A DNA stretch of 64,000 bases from Candidatus Leptovillus affinis (GTDB lineage: Bacteria; Chloroflexota; Anaerolineae; Promineifilales; Promineifilaceae). Below are positions 57,431 through 64,000 of this stretch, in pieces (position 1 is the stretch's first letter; the number at the start of each line of letters is the position of its first letter). The stretch lies in assembly GCA_016705235.1 (NCBI GenBank), contig JADIYP010000006.1, positions 1 through 64,000 of the forward strand. Reading direction: 5' to 3'. The notes beneath the pieces were generated by a model. It did no database searches and was not told where the DNA came from. It saw only the letters and a list, made by a program, of their open reading frames with translations. Made by a program: the position numbers and the translations under genes.

Positions 57431-58575
57431 CGGCCTTTGCTCCCTTCACCAACGCGCACACGCGGGTCAACCAGGGCATAAATAAAATCCAACAAAAAGA
57501 CTGTTAGTGAAAGGAGATAGGCATAGACAACCGTATTTGCCAGGATAACCGGCGTGTCATAGATGCCAATCGCCCGAAAATATAGCTGACCAATTCCCGG
57601 CCAATTGAACACCGTTTCCAAAATGATCGCGCCGGTCCATAAAGTAATGAGCAGCAAAGCAAAACTGGTTACAATATTTGGCAGCGTCGGCCGAAGAACA
57701 TAACGCTGTTCGATCATACGATCTGGCAGCCCTTTCGCTTTAGCCATTTCAACATAATCCTCGCTGGCATAAATAAGGAAAAAAGTGCGCCAGTTATAAA
57801 TTGTCAGAAAAACGGCGCTCAGCAAGGTGGCCATGACGGGCAATATCATGTGTTCCATGAGACTCAAAGCATAATCGATTGGGTTTTCTGGCGGCGGGGC
57901 GCTGACCATGCCGCCAAAGGGAAGAAGCTGGAGTAATCCAGAAAAAATCAAGATGAGGAACAGCCCGTAGAACCAACCCGGAGCAGCTGAAGTTGGCGCC
58001 AGCCCAAGGACGAGCTTGTCGAAAAAACTGCCGTATCGTCGGGAGAGGCTTAACCCCAAAAACAGGCTGAGGAAAAATAAAATTAAATTCGCAGTGCCAA
58101 ACAGAACCAGCGTAGATGGCAACCGCTCAAGAATGATGTTGCTAACAAGCCTGGAACCGCTATCACTGGTCAGGCCCTCAGAAAATCCAAGATTAAGTGT
58201 GAGCGCATTGGTGAGATAACGCAAGCTGCGGACGACAAAGGGCTGGTCTAGACCGAAACGCGCTTCTTGAATGGCCACACGTTCTTCAATAATTTTTGTG
58301 CGCTCATCTTCGGGAAGCTGCCGGAATGTGGGATCAAGGCTTGCCGATAGGGCAACCCCTTCTCGAATCTGTCCACGGCGGATGTCATCCACGTAGCCGC
58401 CCATGTTGGCAATGAGGACTGTAATGTAAACACCGACCACAACAGTGAAAAACAGGGCTACGATGCGTCCGCTAGTATATTTGACCAGGCGGAGAACAGC
58501 TTGAGACCTTGCCTTGCGAGATGAAGACTCGATTGATTCGGTGTCAATATTTAGCTTAAGGGCTTCCTGGCTCAC
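57427..58575 (-). CDS. ABC importer permease (DppB/OppB-like)
   Basis: 382 residues, modestly longer than usual because of an N-terminal cytoplasmic tail and a loop (RGQIREGVALSASLDPTFRQ). Six membrane helices follow; the EAA loop is EMAKAKGLPDRMIEQRYVLR. Its stop overlaps the DppC start. The start at 58575 follows AAGGGGC. Confidence 0.9.
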   Translation of the reverse strand: MSQEALKLNIDTESIESSSRKARSQAVLRLVKYTSGRIVALFFTVVVGVYITVLIANMGGYVDDIRRGQIREGVALSASLDPTFRQLPEDERTKIIEERVAIQEARFGLDQPFVVRSLRYLTNALTLNLGFSEGLTSDSGSRLVSNIILERLPSTLVLFGTANLILFFLSLFLGLSLSRRYGSFFDKLVLGLAPTSAAPGWFYGLFLILIFSGLLQLLPFGGMVSAPPPENPIDYALSLMEHMILPVMATLLSAVFLTIYNWRTFFLIYASEDYVEMAKAKGLPDRMIEQRYVLRPTLPNIVTSFALLLITLWTGAIILETVFNWPGIGQLYFRAIGIYDTPVILANTVVYAYLLSLTVFLLDFIYALVDPRVRVGEGSKGR

Positions 58576-58623
58576 TATGCCCCTTCCTTTTAGCTTTTGG
58601 TCAAGCTATAAACAAACAAGCTG

Positions 58624-58644
58624 GAGGCGGCTTAAAGCCGCCTC
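58624..58644. repeat. GGCGGC hairpin between binding protein and permease genes
   Basis: GAGGCGGCTT and AAGCCGCCTC form a 10-bp hairpin with almost no loop, 45 bp before the DppB start on the minus-strand transcript. Confidence 0.7.
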
Positions 58645-58684
58645 TAGCCTATTTTTATTCTTACACAATACCGTGATTGGTATA

Positions 58685-58724
58685 TCGCACCGATGAAACA
58701 CAAAGGTTTGTTTCATCGGTGCGA
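58685..58724 (-). promoter_or_regulatory. Strong intercistronic hairpin after the binding-protein gene
   Basis: TCGCACCGATGAAAC (58685-58699) and GTTTCATCGGTGCGA (58710-58724) make a perfect 15-bp stem with a 10-nt loop, without a T-run. Placed just after the binding-protein stop, it fits a 3'-end stabiliser or partial terminator that gives more binding protein than permease. Confidence 0.65.
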
Positions 58725-58738
58725 GAAGTACGAGGCGA

Positions 58739-61360
58739 TTAAGGAGCCGTTACAAAGGTGTATTGAGCCAGGCTTGGGATGGCCACAAGCTTAGACACGA
58801 CCACAACTTCCAGGCGATTCGAACCTTCGGCCAGGGCGGTTGTCGTATCCGTGCTTAGTATGACTTGCCAGACACCATCTTCGACTGCTTCGGCGACGCC
58901 GGTTTCAACCTGAGCGCCAGTCGCATCGAACAGCAGGTATTGAACGTTGTCGATGTCTGCCATGGGGTAAGGGCCGCCAAAGACGTCAATAAAGACATCA
59001 AATGCAGCTTCTTCACCGATGGTAACACGACTGGGTCCGTCAATTTCGACTTCAGCAATGGCCGGAGCGGAGAAGCGATCCCAACGGTTGGCGGCATCTG
59101 GGTAAGCATTGTAGTGCTCCAGGATGGCCTGACCTTCGACCGGGAATACGCCCTTGAGGAAGTAGGCGCCAGTGCCGATGTAGTAATGACCATACCGACG
59201 GGCAAATTCAGCCAGGTTGGAGTACCGGGCGGCGGCTTCGTCGGCCGTGACGAATTGGCCAAGGGTGGCGGCGTAGGGGATGTAGCTTTCTTCGGTAGCC
59301 GAGAGGAGTTCCGAAGCCAAGATCTCGAGGGAAGGACCGGCGATGATATTTGTGCGTTCTACGCTGTTGGCAGTTGCTTTGGCATCGGTGAATGCAAAGC
59401 CACCATTTTCTTCACCACGGAGCATGAGCGCCATGTTGTGCCAGGCAGCGTCGCCATAGGCATAACTTCCGGGCCACCAGGTGATGTAGCCAGCGGTGTT
59501 TTCGGCGTCTAACTGCGCGTTGTCAGCATAGTATTCGATGACCAGGGGATCTGTGGAAACAATGCGTGTGCCTTTGAAAGCAGACATGAATTGTTCGAGC
59601 GAGGGGGCCAGGTCTTCATTGAAGTAGGGGCTGGCGGGGTTGCCCAGGTCAAAGTTGGTGATCATGCTCATGACGAAGTCGGCGGCGCTAAGCGCGCTGC
59701 CATCATGCCAGGTTACGGTGCTGAACATGTCGGCCGGGAAGTAGATGGTGCTCTTGTAAACGGCCGTTTGTGTTTCCGTGAATTTCTCGGCAGCGGTAAT
59801 AAAGACCTGATTTTCCGCATCCCAATCAACCCAAGCGTCATCGGGCACGGTGATTTCCGGCGCAAACGACAGAGCAACCCAATCCAGGGTGGCATTGATG
59901 GGGAAGCCTTCTTTCACAACCAGTTCCGCGCGTTCGACGCGGTTCGGGATTTGCAGACCAGTATTCGGGTCTGTGTACAGCGAAGGTTCGCCAAGACCGC
60001 GCTGAACCATACGGTCGAATACCCAGTTGGAGCCGGCAATCGGGTTCCAGGGTTCCGTGAAGACACTGGGGAGACCAATGGTCATCGAACCGCCTACCTC
60101 GTCGGCAAAGCGGATTGTCTTGGACCACAGGGCGGCGCCACTGACGCCACCAGCCAGGTCGGTGGTGACGCTGACTTGGTCGCTAAAGGGTACGAGTGTG
60201 GTGCGGCTTGTCACCCAGATGCGGGTTGACATTTCGTTCGCCAAGGGCAATGCCTGACGCATCATGTCGGCGCGTTCTTCGAAATCAGCGAAATCGTTGT
60301 TGAAGAGACGCAGGGACAAGTCGTCAAATTCCGGGGTCATCTGGAATACTTGCCAGGACGGCCACGGTAAACCACGGGGTGAATAGAAGAAGTCGAAGTT
60401 GTCGGCATTGCTGCGGTCAACGGCCGTCTGGCTCCAGGCGCCAGTATACCAGTTCCATTGACATTCCGTCGGGTCAGAGGAAACCCAGATCGGGCTAAGT
60501 TCGCCAGAGGTGCGCTCGACACGTTCCACGGTGAAGCCCAACTCTTCAAGCTGGTTGGCGAAGTAGTTGCCGATTTCTTTACGGGTATCTTCGATGCGGA
60601 TCAGGCCGATTAAGGTGATCGGCTCGCCATTGAAGGTCCATTTGCCATCGACCAGGGTCGCGCCCATGCCTTCCATTTCAACGGTGATAATTTCGCGTGC
60701 TTTTTCCAGGTCGTAGGCATATTGGGCTTCGATCGCGCGAATTTCGGGAGCAAAACGGCCGCGGTCAGCGCCGGCTTCGGAAATGGGGGTGAACTTCGGC
60801 ACAGCCAAACCGCCATACAGTTCGTCAGCGACGTAGGTGCGATCCACCGCCCAGTTCATCGCTTCGCGCATCTTCGCGTTTTGGAACGGGTTTAAGGCGG
60901 TCTCGTCAGTGCAAGTGCCATTGTTGAAGAAGATTTCATCGTAGAGGCCGTATTGGGTACGAGTCTGGATGTTACCAGCATCGGCAATGGCCTGAACCAG
61001 GGCAGCCCCGGCAACGTCGTCGGCATACATGTCAATGTCGCCAGCGGCAAGACGGGCAATCGCGGCGTCCTGATTCGGTTCTTCGACGAAGATGATGGTG
61101 TCGAGCCAACCGCCATTGCGGTCCACCGGTACCGGCGTGGCTTCAACAATCACAGTCTCTACCACAGTTTCGATGACAGTCTCAACGACAGTTTCGACAA
61201 CCGTCTCGACCACGGTTTCCGTGGTTCCCTGGCCTTCAACCGTTACGGTCTCGGTCACAACGCGGGTAACTTCTACCGTTTGCGTTTCGCCAGCACAGGC
61301 GGCCAAAAATAAACCAAGAGCCATTAAAATGGCAGCTACTAAAACAAATCTTTTAAGCAT
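58739..61360 (-). CDS. Circularly permuted SBP_bac_5-type substrate-binding lipoprotein
   Basis: 873 residues. Lipobox LFLAAC (Cys22), then a stalk with repeated ETVVETVV units (47-73). The family landmarks appear in a swapped order. AIARLAAGDIDMYADD and NPFQNAKMREAMNWAVDR, normally in the second half, are at about 99-175. VTWHDGSALSAADFVMS, normally near the N-terminus, is at about 550, and the mid-protein GTGAYFLKG landmark is at about 726. An Ig-like tail ends the protein (about 770-873). First gene of the importer operon. Substrate unknown; a GH31 glycosidase faces it, so oligosaccharides are as likely as peptides. The permutation is inferred from motif order only. Confidence 0.8.
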   Translation of the reverse strand: MLKRFVLVAAILMALGLFLAACAGETQTVEVTRVVTETVTVEGQGTTETVVETVVETVVETVIETVVETVIVEATPVPVDRNGGWLDTIIFVEEPNQDAAIARLAAGDIDMYADDVAGAALVQAIADAGNIQTRTQYGLYDEIFFNNGTCTDETALNPFQNAKMREAMNWAVDRTYVADELYGGLAVPKFTPISEAGADRGRFAPEIRAIEAQYAYDLEKAREIITVEMEGMGATLVDGKWTFNGEPITLIGLIRIEDTRKEIGNYFANQLEELGFTVERVERTSGELSPIWVSSDPTECQWNWYTGAWSQTAVDRSNADNFDFFYSPRGLPWPSWQVFQMTPEFDDLSLRLFNNDFADFEERADMMRQALPLANEMSTRIWVTSRTTLVPFSDQVSVTTDLAGGVSGAALWSKTIRFADEVGGSMTIGLPSVFTEPWNPIAGSNWVFDRMVQRGLGEPSLYTDPNTGLQIPNRVERAELVVKEGFPINATLDWVALSFAPEITVPDDAWVDWDAENQVFITAAEKFTETQTAVYKSTIYFPADMFSTVTWHDGSALSAADFVMSMITNFDLGNPASPYFNEDLAPSLEQFMSAFKGTRIVSTDPLVIEYYADNAQLDAENTAGYITWWPGSYAYGDAAWHNMALMLRGEENGGFAFTDAKATANSVERTNIIAGPSLEILASELLSATEESYIPYAATLGQFVTADEAAARYSNLAEFARRYGHYYIGTGAYFLKGVFPVEGQAILEHYNAYPDAANRWDRFSAPAIAEVEIDGPSRVTIGEEAAFDVFIDVFGGPYPMADIDNVQYLLFDATGAQVETGVAEAVEDGVWQVILSTDTTTALAEGSNRLEVVVVSKLVAIPSLAQYTFVTAP

Positions 61361-61851
61361 GTTTCTCCTCCAATGCTTGTAAACTAAACAATATGGAAAA
61401 CAATAAAGTAAAATCTAGTTAGCAACACCTAGACTCGTTCTCTACATAGAACCTCCTTGCTTCAAATGGCCCCCAGTTGAGATTGCGAGCAGAGTTGATA
61501 CGATGGGGTGCTCCAGAGTGAGTAATTCAAGCCTTTTGGCATAGACATCAAGATTTTTTTCTTGATTGGGGATAAATAATTTGAGGACGTCGGTGGAAGG
61601 GATGGGAAGACAGAGGGTAACGGCCGTTCCCCTGCCCCAGGATGAAAAATCAAGCCCAGCTTTGTGCGATGAATTAATTCAACCACAAAGTTGAGGTCGC
61701 GGCAGCTGTCAAGATAAGACTTAAGCGGCAGTCGCAAACAGATCTTCTCCTTAATTTCAAGGGTTTATCAGGATGTTATACATAAATGACCCTTTCACAT
61801 CCTTTCTTTTCCCGTTCGATAAAATACAGGGGTTGCATACCAACTAAAGCA

Positions 61852-61879
61852 ATTATACCAATAACGCTACCTTCGCCAA
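61852..61879 (-). promoter_or_regulatory. Candidate promoter for the importer operon
   Basis: Minus-strand TTGGCG (-35) and TATAAT (-10) are 16 bp apart. Transcription would start about 480 bp before the binding-protein gene, giving a long leader. No other gene is supportable between 61361 and 61978. Confidence 0.45.
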
Positions 61880-61978
61880 AAAATCGTGTAGCATAATGGT
61901 GTCATAAACCCTATTTTTGAGGGAATTATCAGTAACAACAAGGGAAATAATGACATAATCCACATTTTTGGAGGACAC

Positions 61979-64000
61979 ATGACAGATACTCGCACCTTTC
62001 CCACATACGTCGATGCCCTGGCAAATCCTCAGGCTGTGGTCCGGGTTGCCAACGGCCGTTTCACCATTCTCACCCCCCGTTTGCTGCGGCTGGAGTACAG
62101 CCCTGACAACCAATTCGAAGATCGTCCCAGCCAGGCGTTTTGGTACCGCCACCAGCCGTCGCCGGAATTTGAGAGCGTGCAGGAAAACGGCCGTCTCACC
62201 ATCCAAACTGCTTTCCTACGGCTTGCCTATACCCCCAACCCGGCCGGCTTTACCGCCGACACATTGTCTATCACCCTGAAATCATCTGGTCAGACATGGC
62301 AATACGGGCAAACCGACCCGCTCAACCTGCTGGGCACTGCCCGCACCCTCGACGATATCGACGGCGCCCTCGGCCTGGAACAGGGGTTGCTCTCCCGCGC
62401 CGGTTGGGCCGTCTACGACGATACCAACCGGCTGGTGTTCAACCAAGAGGGTTGGCTGGAGCAACGTCATGCCCCCGATGGTTACCGCGACCTCTACTTT
62501 TTTGGGTACGGCCATGATTTTGCTGCCGTCTTGCCAGAGTTCACCCGCATCGCCGGTCCCGCGCCGCTCATCCCGCGTTGGGCCTTGGGCAATTGGTGGA
62601 GTCGCTATTGGGCCTACTCCGCCGATGAGCTGCTGGGAGTCATGGATGAGTTCACAGCCCACGACGTGCCTCTGTCGGTCTGTATTGTCGATATGGATTG
62701 GCACATCACCAAAACGGGCAATGCCGCCAGCGGCTGGACCGGCTACACCTGGAACCGCGATCTCTTCCCCGACCCGCCGGCATTTATCGCCGCGTTGCAC
62801 CAACGCGGCCTCAAAACCGCCCTCAATCTCCATCCGGCGGACGGCATCTATCCGCATGAGGCGCAGTATGAGGCCATGGCTTTGTGGATGGGCCAGGACC
62901 CGGAAAAGAAAAGCCCGGTGACTTTTAACATCGCCAATCCTCACTTTACCCAGGGGTATTTCCACCTGCTGCACCATCCCAAAGAGGCAGATGGCGTCGA
63001 CTTTTGGTGGATGGATTGGCAGCAAGGCGTTATGTCTGATCTGCCCGGACTGGACCCGCTGTGGTGGCTCAACCACCTGCATTTTTATGATTTAGGGCGT
63101 GATGGGACGAAACGGCCGTTTGTCTTCTCGCGTTGGGGCGGCCTGGGCAACCACCGCTACCCCATCGGCTTCTCCGGCGACACGCACATCACCTGGGACT
63201 CGCTGGCCTTTCAGCCTTACTTCACAGCCACCGCCGCCAACGTCAACTATGGCTGGTGGAGCCACGATATCGGCGGCCATATGGGCGGCATTGAGGAGCC
63301 GGAATTATTCGCGCGCTGGGTGCAATTTGGTCTACTAAGCCCGGTCCTGCGCCTGCACAGCACCAACAACCGCTACCACGAACGCCGCCCCTGGGGCCAC
63401 GATGCCGAAACGGCACGCATCACAGCCGACGCCATGCGCCTGCGCCATGCATTTGTTCCATACCTGTACACAATGGCCTGGCGTAACCATACGCAGCACC
63501 AGCCCCTGGTCCGCCCCATGTACCACGATTACCCCACAGCCGAATCCGCCTACCACTGCCCTGATCAATACAGCTTTGGCAGCGAGCTGATTGCGGCTCC
63601 CTTCCTGACCCCGCGTGATGCCGACACACGCCTGAGCCGTCAGGTTGTCTGGCTGCCAGCCGGCGAATGGTTCGATTTTTTCCACGGCGACCGGTATGAG
63701 GGTAATAACTGGCAGGCTGTTTACGGCCGTCTCGACGACATTCCCCTCTTTGCCAAAGCTGGGGCGATTATTCCCCTGGCTGCCCCCACCCTCGCCAGCC
63801 ACAACAGCACCGCCAATCCCGCCCAGTTAGAAGTTCATTGTTTTCCTGGTAAAAGTAATACTTACTGGCTATACGAAGATGACGGACTGAACCAATCCAG
63901 CCTGATCCCGATAAGCCAGGCGTGGTCGCCACAGCAATGGTCGCTGACAGTGGGTCCAGCAGACGGAAGCACAGGCCATCTGCCAACGGCACGCGAGTTT
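61979..64000 (+). CDS. Glycoside hydrolase family 31 enzyme, partial at the right edge
   Basis: At least 674 residues; the frame is open to the window edge. ATG at 61979 follows GGAGGA. An N-terminal beta domain (RFTILTPRLLRLEYSPDNQF) leads to the GH31 barrel: SRYWAYSADELL, nucleophile Asp346 in DFWWMDWQQG, acid/base Asp401 in GFSGDTHITWDSL, then WWSHDIGGHMGG. GH31 enzymes are retaining alpha-glucosidases, alpha-xylosidases and relatives. No signal peptide is apparent, so intracellular. It is divergent from the importer operon, with which it probably shares substrate. Exact specificity cannot be read. Confidence 0.9.
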   Translation, partial: MTDTRTFPTYVDALANPQAVVRVANGRFTILTPRLLRLEYSPDNQFEDRPSQAFWYRHQPSPEFESVQENGRLTIQTAFLRLAYTPNPAGFTADTLSITLKSSGQTWQYGQTDPLNLLGTARTLDDIDGALGLEQGLLSRAGWAVYDDTNRLVFNQEGWLEQRHAPDGYRDLYFFGYGHDFAAVLPEFTRIAGPAPLIPRWALGNWWSRYWAYSADELLGVMDEFTAHDVPLSVCIVDMDWHITKTGNAASGWTGYTWNRDLFPDPPAFIAALHQRGLKTALNLHPADGIYPHEAQYEAMALWMGQDPEKKSPVTFNIANPHFTQGYFHLLHHPKEADGVDFWWMDWQQGVMSDLPGLDPLWWLNHLHFYDLGRDGTKRPFVFSRWGGLGNHRYPIGFSGDTHITWDSLAFQPYFTATAANVNYGWWSHDIGGHMGGIEEPELFARWVQFGLLSPVLRLHSTNNRYHERRPWGHDAETARITADAMRLRHAFVPYLYTMAWRNHTQHQPLVRPMYHDYPTAESAYHCPDQYSFGSELIAAPFLTPRDADTRLSRQVVWLPAGEWFDFFHGDRYEGNNWQAVYGRLDDIPLFAKAGAIIPLAAPTLASHNSTANPAQLEVHCFPGKSNTYWLYEDDGLNQSSLIPISQAWSPQQWSLTVGPADGSTGHLPTAREF

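Noticed and set aside
58739..61360. The binding protein as two fused copies of one domain
   Set aside because: Each family landmark occurs once only, so a permuted single domain fits better than a duplication.
61462..61737. 91-codon minus-strand frame in the importer/GH31 gap
   Set aside because: No ribosome site and no recognisable features; it lies in the expected leader of the importer operon.
61853..63082. Minus-strand open frames opposite the GH31 gene
   Set aside because: They are antisense shadows; the plus strand has clear GH31 motifs.

Overview
The window looks like a chromosomal segment of an uncultured Chloroflexota bacterium, probably of the Anaerolineae/Ardenticatenia type. This is inferred from gene content and style: moderately high G+C, long lipoprotein binding proteins with Thr/Val/Glu stalks, many PAS-type sensor kinases, a tungsten-type aldehyde:ferredoxin oxidoreductase and heavy dispersed-repeat load. 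No rRNA is present to settle it. The octamer palindrome ACGGCCGT occurs roughly 105 times by my hand count, inside genes and between them, where about 1-2 would be expected by chance.

Layout. 0-2.1 kb is a decayed island of minus-strand remnants next to a tRNA-Gly(CCC): a ParB/DNA-methylase, an XRE regulator, a HigA-like antidote, a DUF5615/DUF433 toxin-antitoxin pair and a possible methyltransferase tail, nearly all carrying single-base frameshifts. 2.5-12 kb holds a fatty acyl-AMP ligase, an ABC-F ATPase and a hybrid histidine kinase (both frameshifted), and a carrier protein/SGNH/MBOAT cluster that with the ligase resembles the Dlt acylation machinery. 12.5-15.4 kb encodes twin membrane-anchored C39-like peptidases with TPRs. 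15.5-24.3 kb encodes acetoacetyl-CoA synthetase, an SF1 helicase and a DEAD-box helicase (both with DbpA-like RNA-binding domains, the latter behind a leader terminator), a degenerate response regulator, ribosomal protein S20, mannose-6-phosphate isomerase and, to 26.5 kb, glycogen branching enzyme. 27-37.9 kb has aldehyde:ferredoxin oxidoreductase, two large sensor kinases, an orphan CoA-transferase subunit, a P5C-type aldehyde dehydrogenase and a histidine phosphatase. 38-53.7 kb has penicillin acylase, a tyrosine recombinase, a large fusion lipoprotein, an M20 peptidase-AbgT-MFS operon, DUF1269/SHOCT/VIT-like membrane genes and a lipoprotein alpha/beta hydrolase. 54-61.4 kb is a complete SBP_bac_5-type ABC importer whose binding protein has its halves in swapped order, facing a GH31 glycosidase that runs off the right end.

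Repeats. Three MITE copies have matching inverted ends and perfect 9-bp target duplications. A cloverleaf-like palindromic repeat occurs singly and as a tandem array at 26.6-27.0 kb. A GACCCTAAGGGTTTG-bounded palindrome occurs singly and as three 71-bp tandem units. Several terminators use ACGGCCGT as their stem.

Functional reading. Energy and carbon genes (AOR, P5C dehydrogenase, acetoacetyl-CoA synthetase, CoA-transferase, GlgB, ManA, GH31, peptidases and transporters) suggest a heterotroph living on peptides, organic acids and glycans. The envelope genes suggest surface acylation and extracytoplasmic binding or proteolysis.
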